From: Nitrospiria bacterium
GTDB taxonomy: Bacteria > Nitrospirota > Nitrospiria > JACQBZ01
Reading direction: 5' to 3'
DNA length: 64,000 nucleotides
Assembly (NCBI GenBank): GCA_035498035.1
Contig: DATKAN010000010.1
Coordinates: 62,001 to 126,000 of the forward strand
In this document: in pieces, positions 33,054 through 41,136 of the stretch
How positions within the stretch are numbered: position 1 is the first letter of the stretch
How the letters are laid out: every line of letters starts with the position of its first letter
Notes under the pieces: model-generated
Seen by the model: only the letters and a program-made list of their open reading frames with translations
Database searches by the model: none
Told to the model about the DNA's origin: nothing
Program-made: the position numbers and the translations under genes

Positions 33054-33143
33054 CATTTTTTCCTTTTGCTATCGATAAGCTCCAGCCCTCCGGTATCAAA
33101 TCCTTTTTCCGTTTTTTTTTATTCAAACGAAATTAAAATTAGC

Positions 33144-33180
33144 TTGACAATAATCATAATTTGGGAATATTATCCCAAAT
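33144..33180 (+). promoter_or_regulatory. Promoter TTGACA-18-TATTAT overlapped by a 22-bp perfect palindrome (operator)
   Basis: -35 TTGACA at 33144-33149 and -10 TATTAT at 33168-33173. The palindrome at 33159-33180 has arms ATTTGGGA and TCCCAAAT around a 6-base centre and covers the -10 and start site. It ends one base before the DUF6502 ATG, so a bound protein would block initiation and the mRNA would be nearly leaderless. Confidence 0.7.
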
Positions 33181-33181
33181 A

Positions 33182-34027
33182 ATGAGTGAAATTAAAAAAG
33201 CACTGTATACAGCCGCGTTGAATATTCTTCGTCCGCTGATCAGAATTCTTCTACGCAATCATATCCCCTTCGGGGCCTTTGCCGATCTCGCCAAGCGCGT
33301 CTATGTCGATGTGGCGCTCGAAGAGTTTGGCATTCCAGGGCGAAAGCCGTCCATCTCCCGCGTCTCGATCATCACAGGACTGACACGTAAAGAGGTGAGT
33401 CTCATCAAAAAACCTCCCTCGCTGGAAAATGGCGAAGAGCTTGAGCGGTATAATCGCGGCGCACGGGTCATCAGCGGCTGGATTAGGGACAGGGCCTTTT
33501 GGAATAAGGAGGGTCAACCGAGCGAGCTTCCCATTGAAGGCAAAGAGACATCCTTCAACGAATTGGTGAGACGCTACGGAGGGGATGTCCCTTCACGCGC
33601 CGTGCTGGATGAGCTCTTGAGAGTGGGGGCCGTCGAGCGATTGCCGGACGGCCGGGTCCGGCTGATCGCGCGAGCCTTCATTCCGCACGCCCAAGAAGCG
33701 GACAAAATAAGAATACTTGGTACCGATGTCAGGGATCTGATCTCCACCATCGATCACAACCTGCAGAGCCACCCGTCCGACAGCTTTCTTCAGCGGAAAG
33801 TATCCTACGATAACTTGCCGGCCGAAGCCCTGTCAGAGATCCGTATTCAGGCCGTCCAAAAGGGACAGTCACTGCTGGAGGAGTTGGACCGCCTGATGTC
33901 TCAAAAAGACCGGGACATCAATCCGTCATCGAAAGGAACCGGTCGAAAACGAGCGACGATTGGAATTTTCTATTTTGAGGATGACGCGCAGCCACCCGAT
34001 AAGGAGAAGAAGAATGAAGGGGTTTAG
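33182..34027 (+). CDS. DUF6502-like protein, possible DNA-binding autoregulator
   Basis: A 281-aa cytoplasmic protein. The N-terminal half has an amphipathic start (LRPLIRILLRNHIPFGAFADLAKRVYVDVALEEFG) and then SISRVSIITGLTRKEVSLIKK, which looks like a helix-turn-helix (about residues 57-77). A second winged-helix-like segment reads ALDELLRVGAVERLPDGRVRLIARAF around 140-165. The remainder is helical. This resembles the DUF6502 family as I recall it, commonly next to DUF5666 genes. The start was chosen at the ATG directly after the palindrome and promoter. It overlaps the DUF5666 gene by 14 bases. A DNA-binding role and autoregulation are inferred from the helix-turn-helix and operator. Confidence 0.72.
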   Translation: MSEIKKALYTAALNILRPLIRILLRNHIPFGAFADLAKRVYVDVALEEFGIPGRKPSISRVSIITGLTRKEVSLIKKPPSLENGEELERYNRGARVISGWIRDRAFWNKEGQPSELPIEGKETSFNELVRRYGGDVPSRAVLDELLRVGAVERLPDGRVRLIARAFIPHAQEADKIRILGTDVRDLISTIDHNLQSHPSDSFLQRKVSYDNLPAEALSEIRIQAVQKGQSLLEELDRLMSQKDRDINPSSKGTGRKRATIGIFYFEDDAQPPDKEKKNEGV

Positions 34028-34997
34028 AGTTGTGCCCGCAATCTATAGTTTATTCATTCTAACGGCCCTAACCTCCTGCGGAAGCAGCGGCGGGCCCACC
34101 GCCGGCGGGGGGGTGGGTGGAACGGGGATCAGCGTGGGTCCGATCACGGGATTCGGAAGTGTATTCGTCAACGGTGTGGAGTTCTCAACAACAACCGAAA
34201 CCTCCATCACAAAGAACGGAAGCGCGTCCGACGAGAACGACCTTCGGGTCGGGATGGTCGTCGCCGTCCAGGGCACGTTCGACGCCAACGGAACAAGCGG
34301 GACGGCCGAAAAGATCGACTTCAACGATATTCTCGAGGGCCCCATCCAAACCGGAAGCATCCAGACGGTGGATCAATCCTTTATGGTGATGGGCCAGCCG
34401 GTGAAGACCGATTCAAAAACACAGTATGCAGTCGTCACAGGATTCGACGATTTAAAGGATGGATATGTCATCGAGGTGAGCGGCCTGCCGCAGTCCAATG
34501 GAACTCTCCTGGCCACCTATATCGAACTAAAATCCACGTCCTGCTCTCCCGGAGACGAATCCGAGGTCAAGGGCACGATCCGAAACTTGGATGCCACGGC
34601 GAAGACCTTCCAGATTGGCAACCTGATGGTAGACTACAGCGCAGTTCATCCCGAGGATCTTCCCTCCGGGGGCCTCAGCGACGGGATGTTCGTCGAGGTG
34701 AAAACCACGGCCTGCTACAGCAGCGGGGTCCTGACCGCCAGCCAGGTGGAAGTCCAGACGCAGGAGATCCCGAGCACCGAAGGAACCCGAGTGGAACTGG
34801 AAGGCTTTATCACCCAGTTTCTCTCCCCCGCCAACTTCAATGTCAACGGCCAGCCTGTTTCGACAACGGGAGCGACCGTGTACGAACCCCTCGGAAAAAC
34901 TTCGAATGATCTGGCTCTAAACGTGCAGGTGGAAGTGGAAGGACATTTGAACGCGCTCGGAGTCTTGATCGCCGATAAAATCTCTTTTGACGACTAA
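34014..34997 (+). CDS. DUF5666-domain lipoprotein
   Basis: A 327-aa protein, AAGGAG before the ATG, lipobox LTSC (Cys22), then a Gly-rich spacer (GSSGGPTAGGGVGGTG). The mature part has repeated DUF5666-type beta modules: GPITGFGSVFVNGVEFSTT, LRVGMVVAVQGTFDANGTSGTAEKI, GSIQTVDQSFMVMGQPVKTD, then further copies with LKDGYVIEVSGLPQSNGTLLATYI and VEVEGHLNALGVLIADKI. Each module is an OB-like small barrel; about four are present. The function is unknown; it is surface- or periplasm-facing. It is cotranscribed with the DUF6502 gene, whose product may control it. Confidence 0.8.
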   Translation: MKGFRVVPAIYSLFILTALTSCGSSGGPTAGGGVGGTGISVGPITGFGSVFVNGVEFSTTTETSITKNGSASDENDLRVGMVVAVQGTFDANGTSGTAEKIDFNDILEGPIQTGSIQTVDQSFMVMGQPVKTDSKTQYAVVTGFDDLKDGYVIEVSGLPQSNGTLLATYIELKSTSCSPGDESEVKGTIRNLDATAKTFQIGNLMVDYSAVHPEDLPSGGLSDGMFVEVKTTACYSSGVLTASQVEVQTQEIPSTEGTRVELEGFITQFLSPANFNVNGQPVSTTGATVYEPLGKTSNDLALNVQVEVEGHLNALGVLIADKISFDD

Positions 34998-35023
34998 GAT
35001 GGGCGGAGTGAAAGGAGGAAAAT

Positions 35024-35125
35024 ATGACGCTAAGGGATACATGGATCGTGGCCGTTTATCTGGTCACCCTGGTGTTGTGGATCTCCGCGACCGAAATGCT
35101 CGGCGGCTGGTTCAGCGTCGACTAG
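35024..35125 (+). CDS. 33-aa single-span membrane mini-protein
   Basis: The frame MTLRDTWIVAVYLVTLVLWI, then SATEMLGGWFSVD, has an excellent ribosome-binding site (AAAGGAGG, five bases before the ATG). It encodes one hydrophobic span of about 17 residues. It lies 26 bases after the DUF5666 stop and before the TauE permease. Small membrane proteins of this sort often modulate a neighbouring transporter or sensor, but no partner can be shown. The strong ribosome-binding site is the main support. Confidence 0.6.
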   Translation: MTLRDTWIVAVYLVTLVLWISATEMLGGWFSVD

Positions 35126-35179
35126 CGCTGCTTTGACGGTTGACAATGCGGGTCGTCTTCGGCAACAATCCGGGTCACC

Positions 35180-35929
35180 ATGCCCTCGGACCTGATCTGG
35201 CTTCTTCCTCTATTTCTGCTGGCCGCGATGCTCTATTCCTCGGTCGGACACGGCGGCGCTTCGGCCTATCTCGCCATTCTGGTCCTCGCCGGCTACGCCC
35301 GGCCGGAGATCGCGCCGACGGTTTTGATCCTGAACATCCTGGTCACCGTGACCGGGTTAACCAACTATTATCGCGCCGGCTATTTCACCTCTCGGATCCT
35401 ATGGCCCTTCATCCTCGCGTCCATCCCGGCCGCCTACCTGGGGGGGATGATCCCCCTTTCACAGCCGGTCTTCTCCGGCATCCTCGGAGGGACGCTCTTC
35501 ATCGCCGGCCTCCGGTTCATCCTGTTTACAAAGCCGATTCTGCCCCGCCCTCCCGTAAATGCGGTTTGGATCTACGCCATCGGGCTCCCCGTCGGACTGG
35601 TTCTCGGATTTCTGGCCGGATTGATCGGCATCGGGGGAGGGATCTTTTTGAGCCCCCTTCTGTTGTTGATGGGCTGGGCGAACGCCAAACAAACGGCCGC
35701 GGTTTCGGCCGCCTTTATTATCTTAAACTCGTTAAGCGGGCTTGCCGCCCATGCCCTCAACGGAACAATGCATCCGGGCCTGGCCCTTCCGCTGGGGCTC
35801 ACGGTATTGATCGGAGGGCAGATCGGCTCCTGGTGGGGGGCCCGAAAAATTCCGCCCAAAGTCCTGCAACAAGTCCTAGGCACGGTTCTGTTGACCGCAT
35901 CGCTCAGGATGATCTACGACCTTCTCTGA
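35180..35929 (+). CDS. TauE/SafE-family sulfite/organosulfonate-type permease
   Basis: A 249-aa polytopic membrane protein with eight hydrophobic helices in two homologous halves. N-terminal LLAAMLYSSVGHGGASAYLAIL and the mid-protein LGFLAGLIGIGGGIFLSPLLLLMGWANAKQTAAVSAAFI carry the two glycine-rich TauE repeats. The C-terminus with GQIGSWWGARKIPPKVLQQVLG is typical. Family members move sulfite, sulfoacetate or other small anions across the inner membrane; the direction and substrate are not readable. It might relate to the sulfur-relay genes at the window start, but they are 33 kb apart. Confidence 0.88.
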   Translation: MPSDLIWLLPLFLLAAMLYSSVGHGGASAYLAILVLAGYARPEIAPTVLILNILVTVTGLTNYYRAGYFTSRILWPFILASIPAAYLGGMIPLSQPVFSGILGGTLFIAGLRFILFTKPILPRPPVNAVWIYAIGLPVGLVLGFLAGLIGIGGGIFLSPLLLLMGWANAKQTAAVSAAFIILNSLSGLAAHALNGTMHPGLALPLGLTVLIGGQIGSWWGARKIPPKVLQQVLGTVLLTASLRMIYDLL

Positions 35930-35941
35930 GATTCCGCCGGT

Positions 35942-35970
35942 TTGATTCGCGGAGGACGATGACGTATAAT
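35942..35970 (+). promoter_or_regulatory. Promoter TTGATT-17-TATAAT, six bases before the GGDEF-type ATG
   Basis: -35 at 35942-35947 and a consensus -10 at 35965-35970. The ATG at 35977 follows after six bases, so the transcript is predicted to be leaderless. An ATG at 35959 with GGAGG just before it lies inside the promoter. Confidence 0.65.
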
Positions 35971-35976
35971 TTGCAT

Positions 35977-36711
35977 ATGGACAAACTACCCGTCCGATCC
36001 GGCATTTTATCGATCCTATTTTATCTCCTCATCATCGTGCCCTGGTTGATTCGTTATCTGGAAGAAGGACGCTTCGCTCAATATCCCCGTGAGCTTATCC
36101 CCCAGTTCGGCCTTTCGGTCTTGATCGGGACGGGCGTTTATGTCTCGCTCCATTATCGGCGTCGATGTCTTCGGCAGCAGAGCGAAATTGAACGGTTGGC
36201 TCAGACCGATCCCGTGACGATGCTGGGCCATCCACGGGCCTTGGAAGAAGCCCTCGTCAAAGAGATCGCACGGGCGCGCCGGATGGACCGACCGCTGTCC
36301 TGCATTTTCGCCGATCTGGACGATTTCAAGATGATCAACGACCGCTTCGGCCATGCCGCCGGAAACGCCGTCCTCCAGACCGTCGGCAAAACCATCCAGG
36401 GCATCATCCGGCAGGGAATGGATTTGGCCTTCCGCTACGGCGGGGACCAGTTCGTCGTTATCCTTCCCGAAGCGGCCAAGGCCCAGGCCTACGTCATCGC
36501 CCAGCGCCTGCACCAGGCCCTGTCGAAACTCCGCCCGCCGGTGATTCCGCTAAAAACAGTTCGGGCCGTTCTGGCGGTGGCCCAGCTCCGGCCTTACCAG
36601 AAAGCGACCGACCTTCTCGGCTTGGTCGACAAAGCGACCCGCCTGGCCAAGACCCGAACTAAAGATTTCATCATCGATGCGGAAGAGCTTGAAAAGGAAT
36701 TAGGGGCTTGA
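35977..36711 (+). CDS. Membrane diguanylate-cyclase-type protein with GGDQF variant
   Basis: A 244-aa protein. Two N-terminal hydrophobic helices ([35 protein letters not shown]) anchor it in the inner membrane, with a very short periplasmic loop. The GGDEF-type domain starts at about 80: [37 protein letters not shown], then [14 protein letters not shown]. The signature loop reads GGDQF instead of GG[D/E]EF, changing the catalytic glutamate to glutamine, and no RxxD product-inhibition site lies five residues upstream. It may therefore be inactive or act as a c-di-GMP or GTP sensor. It ends 12 bases inside the convergent lipA gene. A start 18 bases upstream with GGAGG is an alternative. Confidence 0.8.
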   Translation: MDKLPVRSGILSILFYLLIIVPWLIRYLEEGRFAQYPRELIPQFGLSVLIGTGVYVSLHYRRRCLRQQSEIERLAQTDPVTMLGHPRALEEALVKEIARARRMDRPLSCIFADLDDFKMINDRFGHAAGNAVLQTVGKTIQGIIRQGMDLAFRYGGDQFVVILPEAAKAQAYVIAQRLHQALSKLRPPVIPLKTVRAVLAVAQLRPYQKATDLLGLVDKATRLAKTRTKDFIIDAEELEKELGA

Positions 36712-37596
36712 TCGAATAGTCAGGGCCTGTTCCTCGGCGTGGTAGGAACTCCGTACCAACGGACCGGATTCGATGTGTCGGAATCCAAGACGCAGTCCTT
36801 CTTCCTTCAGGGAAGAAAATTCATCCGGGGCGTAATACCGGATGACGGGAAGATGGGCGGTCGTGGGCTGCAGGTACTGGCCCAGCGTCAGAATATCGCA
36901 GCCGGCTTCAACCAAATCACCCATCACCGACCGAATTTCATCGTCCGTTTCTCCCAATCCCAGCATCAGGCCGCTTTTGGTGACGAGGCCCGCTTGCTTG
37001 GCCCGGGAAATAACCTCAAGACTCCAGGAATATTTTCCCTGCGGACGCACGGTGCGGTAGAGGCGCGGGGCGGTCTCGGTGTTGTGATTGAGGATCTCCG
37101 GTCGGGCTTCGAATACCCGGTCCTGCGCCGCCCGGGAGCCTTTAAAGTCCGGGATCAGAACCTCGATCGTGCAGTCGTGCCGCCTTCGGATCGCATCAAT
37201 CGTCTCGGAAAAGATTCCCGCGCCGCCGTCGGCCAATTCATCCCGGTTCACGGAGGTGATCACGGCATGACGGAGGTTTAACGCCCGGACGGCATCCGCC
37301 ACACGGCGGGGCTCATCGGTGTCCAGGCCGGGCGGGCGGCCGGTGGCGACGGCGCAGAAACCGCAGCTGCGTGTACAGACATCGCCCAGGATCATGAAGG
37401 TCGCCGTCCCCCGGTTCCAACAGTCCCAGACATTCGGACAACGGGCCTCTTCGCAAACCGTGTGAAGCCGGAGCTCCGAAAGGAGGCCCTTCATATCCCG
37501 ATAACGCGGACCCGGAAAGGCTCGCACTCGAAACCACGGCGGCAACCGCGTCCGGCCTTCCCTTGAACCGTCTTGAAGAACCGGAAGGGGATTCAT
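36700..37596 (-). CDS. lipA: Lipoyl synthase
   Basis: A 298-aa radical-SAM enzyme that inserts two sulfurs into protein-bound octanoyl groups to make lipoate. The auxiliary cluster motif is [12 protein letters not shown] (Cys48, 53, 59), and the radical-SAM motif is CTRSCGFC (Cys74, 78, 81). [13 protein letters not shown] and the C-terminal [14 protein letters not shown], with the Ser that ligates the auxiliary cluster, complete the diagnosis. No lipB is visible nearby. It follows a 74-aa conserved gene by three bases on the same strand. The 3' end overlaps the convergent GGDEF-type gene by 12 bases. Confidence 0.96.
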   Translation of the reverse strand: MNPLPVLQDGSREGRTRLPPWFRVRAFPGPRYRDMKGLLSELRLHTVCEEARCPNVWDCWNRGTATFMILGDVCTRSCGFCAVATGRPPGLDTDEPRRVADAVRALNLRHAVITSVNRDELADGGAGIFSETIDAIRRRHDCTIEVLIPDFKGSRAAQDRVFEARPEILNHNTETAPRLYRTVRPQGKYSWSLEVISRAKQAGLVTKSGLMLGLGETDDEIRSVMGDLVEAGCDILTLGQYLQPTTAHLPVIRYYAPDEFSSLKEEGLRLGFRHIESGPLVRSSYHAEEQALTIRSSP

Positions 37597-37599
37597 GGA

Positions 37600-37824
37600 T
37601 CAGTCTTTCTCAATAATCGACTCGATCATATCTTTGTTGATCGAAATGTAGGGAACCTTCTCGTTTGAACCGTCGACTTGAACATCCGTTAGATTGATGA
37701 AGGTTCGATCTTCCTCGTTTAATACGTCGGAGACCCGCTTGCGCATGGGCGGAATGAGCAGAAACCCCTCGTAGCTCGCATACGGGGTTCGAACCTTGAC
37801 ATGCACTTTTTTTCCGGCGGCCAT
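37600..37824 (-). CDS. 74-aa conserved protein (DUF6812-like)
   Basis: A small soluble protein: KKVHVKVRTPYASYEGFLLI, then PPMRKRVSDVLNEEDRTFINL and a C-terminal VPYISINKDMIESIIEKD. The pattern of a strand, a Y-x-G turn, an R-x-S-D-x-L-N segment and F-I-N-L-T-D-V resembles the short PilZ-like or DUF6812 domain, as I recall it. A GGAGGGAAAGGT site precedes the ATG. It lies immediately upstream of lipA (three-base gap), so the two are cotranscribed. The function is unknown. Confidence 0.72.
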   Translation of the reverse strand: MAAGKKVHVKVRTPYASYEGFLLIPPMRKRVSDVLNEEDRTFINLTDVQVDGSNEKVPYISINKDMIESIIEKD

Positions 37825-37929
37825 GGTGGACCTTTCCCTCCTGGTGTGTGAATAATAACCCGCTTCCCGGTTTCGGCCGTAGAGCGAGACCGGACGGACT
37901 TTCTTCGCAAAGCCTCGAGCGCTCGACGC

Positions 37930-38025
37930 TTACCGTTTCTTGCGCTGATGGCGCATCTTCTTTCGAAGCTTTCGGTATTTGTGCTTCCGCATCTTTTTGC
38001 GCCGTTTCTTGACCACTCTCGACAT
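37930..38025 (-). CDS. 31-aa basic AURKAIP1/COX24-domain protein (bS22-like)
   Basis: MSRVVKKRRKKMRKHKYRKL, then RKKMRHQRKKR, with GAGGAGG six bases before the ATG. The motif KKRRKKM.KHKYRKLRK is the AURKAIP1/COX24 C-terminal signature shared by mitochondrial mS38 and the mycobacterial bS22 mini-protein, both bound near the decoding region of the small ribosomal subunit. It is therefore a likely ribosome-associated peptide. The reading frame is short but the match and ribosome-binding site are strong. It is upstream of the 74-aa gene and lipA on the same strand. Confidence 0.8.
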   Translation of the reverse strand: MSRVVKKRRKKMRKHKYRKLRKKMRHQRKKR

Positions 38026-38164
38026 GGATATCCTCCTCTGGAACGATCATTCTATCGATATCGGCCGCAAAAGGCAAATCCCCAAGGCACCGACCTTTGA
38101 AGAACCCCGGGCTTCCATCCGGGGATTCTTCGATCCGGGTGGAAACGCCCCTATTTTAATTCGC

Positions 38165-38192
38165 TCGCTAACCCCGCCTCCACAGGCGGGAG
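38165..38192 (-). terminator. GC-rich hairpin after the stress-protein gene
   Basis: On the minus strand CCCGCCT-GTGG-AGGCGGG forms a stable 7-bp stem about 20 bases past the stop, without a clear U-tract. Confidence 0.4.
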
Positions 38193-38211
38193 TTGCGCTC
38201 GCTAAACGGAT

Positions 38212-39159
38212 TCAACCGGCCCTTCGGCCCGTGCTGCGCCGTTTGGTTTCGGGCTTCTCCCGAACCAAAAGGACCGGACATGCGCCGTATTCGATCACCT
38301 TGAGCGGAACACTGCCCAGAAAAAACCGCCGGACCGCCGAGCTCCCGCTGGCCCCCATGACCACGATGTCGTGATCCTTGGCCTCGTCGATAATCACCTC
38401 CGAGGGACGGCCGGAGCGCACCTTGACATCGGCCTGGACCCCCAATTGGGCCAGGATCATCTCCGCCCGCCGCACCTGCTCCTGGGAGGCCTTCTGCCCC
38501 TCCGGCTCCGCGGCGACGGACAGAATGGTCACCCGCGCATTCAGGGCCTGCGCGATCTGGGCGCCGAACAATTCGGCCTTCTCCGCCAGCTTTGAACCAT
38601 CCGTGCACATGAGAAAGTCGTGGCTCTCTCGGATGTTTTTTGCAATTAAAACCGAACAAGGGGCAAATTCGGCGATCCGCAACGCCGTGCTGCCCACAAA
38701 GTAACTGGCGATGCCTTCATGGCCCCGGGATCCGGTCAGGACCAAGTCGTAGCGTCCCTGACCGGCCTCCGTCAGGATTTCCTCCGCCGATTCGCCCTCA
38801 CGAAGTTTCAGCCGCACGCGTTCGGAATTGCGGCCGATCAGATGCAGTTCAACCCCTCCCTCGGCCGACCCCCGGAAGGTCTGACGGACCCCGGAATCCT
38901 TTTCGGCTGAGAAGGCCACCAAACCGGCCCCGGCCAGGATGTCCCTCGCACGCTTCAGGTATTGAACCCCAGGAATGTCCAGATCCCACTCCCCCATCTT
39001 CTTCCGTGCCGTCGTCAGATAGATCGAGTCCCCCCCGGGAGCCACGGGACGGACGTATAGAACCGTCACGTCCGCATCCAGCTCGTGGGCAAATTTCCCG
39101 CCGAATCGAATCGCCTCCTCCGCGTACGTCTGGCCGTCGGTGCACATTAATATCTTCAT
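38212..39159 (-). CDS. Tandem universal stress protein (two USP domains)
   Basis: A 315-aa protein of two UspA-like domains. Domain 1 (about 1-165) begins MKILMCTDGQTYAEEAIRFG and ends with the ATP-loop motif DLVLTGSRGHEGIASYFVGSTALRIAEFAPCSVLIAK. Domain 2 (about 170-300) begins HDFLMCTDGSKLAEKAELFG and ends IVVMGASGSSAVRRFFLGSVPLKVIEYGACPVLLV. Both G-x2-G-x9-G-S/T phosphate-binding loops are nearly complete, suggesting ATP binding. The ATG overlaps the stop of the SLC13-type permease (ATGA), so it is translated with it and may modulate transport or respond to it. Confidence 0.9.
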   Translation of the reverse strand: MKILMCTDGQTYAEEAIRFGGKFAHELDADVTVLYVRPVAPGGDSIYLTTARKKMGEWDLDIPGVQYLKRARDILAGAGLVAFSAEKDSGVRQTFRGSAEGGVELHLIGRNSERVRLKLREGESAEEILTEAGQGRYDLVLTGSRGHEGIASYFVGSTALRIAEFAPCSVLIAKNIRESHDFLMCTDGSKLAEKAELFGAQIAQALNARVTILSVAAEPEGQKASQEQVRRAEMILAQLGVQADVKVRSGRPSEVIIDEAKDHDIVVMGASGSSAVRRFFLGSVPLKVIEYGACPVLLVREKPETKRRSTGRRAG

Positions 39160-40577
39160 TCGCCACCCCCCGGAAACGCCAACAGCCTCCAGTAGCCAAA
39201 GGCCACCAGCAAGAGCAGCCCCAATGATGCGATATTCATTTTCCAACCGGCCCTGATAAAATCAGCTCGTTTCAGATATCCGCTGCTGTACACCATTCCG
39301 CAGGCCGGAGACCCGATGGTGGTCATAAACGTGAAAGCCGACGCCACGGCCGTGACCAGACCGGTGGCCACGATCGATGTGCCGGAAAGATCCGCCATGT
39401 GCAGGGTGATCGGGGCCAATAATCCGACCGTGGCGCCGCTGCTCATCACGGAAGCCAGGGCCATCGTCAATAAGGCCACAAATAACAGCATCGGGATTCC
39501 GCCGTGCAGTCCCAAAGGCTCGACCCCTCGGAGCACCCACTGGGCCGTCCAGTTCGCCGCGCCGGTATCCCGCATCGCGATTCCGATTGAAATGGCCCCC
39601 GCATAGATGAAGATCACTCCCCAATTGATTCCCCGGCTGAAATCCTCCCAATGGGCAATTCCGGTCATCAGATATAAGGCCACGCCGATCATGGCCGTGG
39701 TTCCCAGTCCGATTTGATCGCTCACGGTGATCCATAAGAACACGGTGAAAAAAAATATGATAACCGTCCACCCATCCCGTGCGGTGACGGTTCCTTCTTC
39801 CGCAACCCGGCCTCGAAGTTCCTCGATGGACCGGCTGAGGTCCACCACCTCGGGTCGAAAAGTTTTGAGAAGGACCCAGGCGACCAGCGGAATTTGAATA
39901 AGGACCATGGGATAGAGATACTCCATCCACTGGAGATAACTCACGTGCAGATGAAAAAGCTGCTTCCAGTAGGTCAGCATGATGGCATTGCGGGCTCCCC
40001 CGGACGGACTTCCGATTCCGGCCAAAACCGCACCATAGGCGATCGCCAGCATGATCAGAGGCGGAAGATTTTTCAGTTCCCGGCGGTCCGGCCCGGCGTA
40101 GGAAATCAAGGTCATCCCCACCGGCATCATCATGGCCACGACCGTATGCTCCCCGATAAACGATGCGATCAGGGCCGAAACGACAATGAGCCCGACCACC
40201 ACGCGCTCCACGCGGGGCCCCGTGACCCGTACGATGGCCAGCGCGAGTCGTTTATCCAGTTTCTGCTTTACGATCGTCTCGGCGATCATCAGCGAGCCCA
40301 TGATAAAAAGAAGGGAATCGCTGACAAAGGACCGCGATACCTCCATCGGACCGGCAATGCCCAGGAGTACCTCGAATATGCCGATCAGAATGGCGACCGT
40401 GGGAAGCGGCATGGGCTCCGTGACAAAAAACACGATCGCCGCGATGGCGATGGCCAACGATTTCTGGCCCGACGCCGTTAGGCCGGCAGGGGGCGGAAAA
40501 AGCAGAATGACGCCGCCCAAAATAAAACCCGCCGCGATCCACCTCCGCCGGACCAAGAAATTGAAAAGGCCACCCAT
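39156..40577 (-). CDS. SLC13/DASS-type anion or dicarboxylate permease
   Basis: A 473-aa polytopic membrane protein with about twelve helices of the divalent-anion:sodium symporter (ArsB/NhaD superfamily). Features: LTASGQKSLAIAIAAIVFFVTEPMPLP, ALASFIGEHTVVAMMMPVGM, GIGSPSGGARNAIML (first hairpin motif), and SVMSSGATVGLLAPIT and FTFMTTIGSPACGMVYSSGYL (second motif with its serine/threonine/glycine signature). The substrate could be a dicarboxylate, sulfate or phosphate. The start used (MGGLFNFLVRR) has AGGAAA upstream; a start nine codons earlier is possible. It is translationally coupled to the downstream tandem stress protein. Confidence 0.85.
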   Translation of the reverse strand: MGGLFNFLVRRRWIAAGFILGGVILLFPPPAGLTASGQKSLAIAIAAIVFFVTEPMPLPTVAILIGIFEVLLGIAGPMEVSRSFVSDSLLFIMGSLMIAETIVKQKLDKRLALAIVRVTGPRVERVVVGLIVVSALIASFIGEHTVVAMMMPVGMTLISYAGPDRRELKNLPPLIMLAIAYGAVLAGIGSPSGGARNAIMLTYWKQLFHLHVSYLQWMEYLYPMVLIQIPLVAWVLLKTFRPEVVDLSRSIEELRGRVAEEGTVTARDGWTVIIFFFTVFLWITVSDQIGLGTTAMIGVALYLMTGIAHWEDFSRGINWGVIFIYAGAISIGIAMRDTGAANWTAQWVLRGVEPLGLHGGIPMLLFVALLTMALASVMSSGATVGLLAPITLHMADLSGTSIVATGLVTAVASAFTFMTTIGSPACGMVYSSGYLKRADFIRAGWKMNIASLGLLLLVAFGYWRLLAFPGGGE

Positions 40578-40632
40578 CGGGTTGTTTCCTAACATACCGA
40601 TCAAGGCATGTCAAGAGCAATCCCTTGCAACC

Positions 40633-40662
40633 TTGACCTGGCGATGGAGTCCACCGTATAAT
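40633..40662 (+). promoter_or_regulatory. Promoter TTGACC-18-TATAAT, six bases before an ATG
   Basis: -35 at 40633-40638 and a consensus -10 at 40657-40662. The lipoprotein ATG at 40669 follows six cytosines, with no room for a ribosome-binding site. Confidence 0.7.
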
Positions 40663-40668
40663 CCCCCC

Positions 40669-41136
40669 ATGCCGTATAAATACCGCGTCGTGATCGTCGT
40701 CTTAATCGGAGGGCTTCTATGGATTTCCGGATGCGAACACGCCCCGGTCAAACCCACAGAGGATTCGAAGCGTCTCCAACAAATCGATGCCTTCGTCGAA
40801 AACCTGCGCGTGACGTACGAGAGCCGAAATGGACAGGCCTTCTCGACCCAGTACCTCGACACGCGCCCGGATGATCTGCGGGCGATCGTTTCGTTTCTCG
40901 TCGCCGTAAACTCCCTGCGCCTGAATTTTATGATCGATCAGATCGTGCTTCAGGATGACAAGGTCCAGGTTGCCCTTCATTGGGAGAATCGTTGGAAATC
41001 CGAAAAGACCGATTGGGTTAAACAACGGGGCGATGCCCTTTTTCATCTCGCCGGCAAGTCCGACCTGCATCTGCAAAGCATTGATGGGGAAAATCCCTTC
41101 ACCGCTCCCATCAATTCCCCGGTATCGCCCCCATGA
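40669..41136 (+). CDS. Lipoprotein of unknown function upstream of nadB
   Basis: A 155-aa protein with lipobox WISGC (Cys22). The mature part contains DSKRLQQIDAFVENLRVTYESRN and FSTQYLDTRPDDLRAIVSFLV, then a cystatin/NTF2-like stretch of strands (LNFMIDQIVLQDDKVQVALHWENRW, GDALFHLAGKSDLHL). The layout of a long helix followed by a curved sheet is NTF2-like in appearance; this is only a structural guess. It has its own leaderless-type promoter. The stop overlaps the nadB start (ATGA), so translation is coupled. Confidence 0.68.
   Translation: MPYKYRVVIVVLIGGLLWISGCEHAPVKPTEDSKRLQQIDAFVENLRVTYESRNGQAFSTQYLDTRPDDLRAIVSFLVAVNSLRLNFMIDQIVLQDDKVQVALHWENRWKSEKTDWVKQRGDALFHLAGKSDLHLQSIDGENPFTAPINSPVSPP

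Noticed and set aside
35140-35976. Extension of the GGDEF-type gene to a 523-codon frame
   Set aside because: The upstream part overlaps the TauE permease out of frame and translates to Arg/Pro-rich sequence; the TATAAT promoter and membrane helices support the late start.
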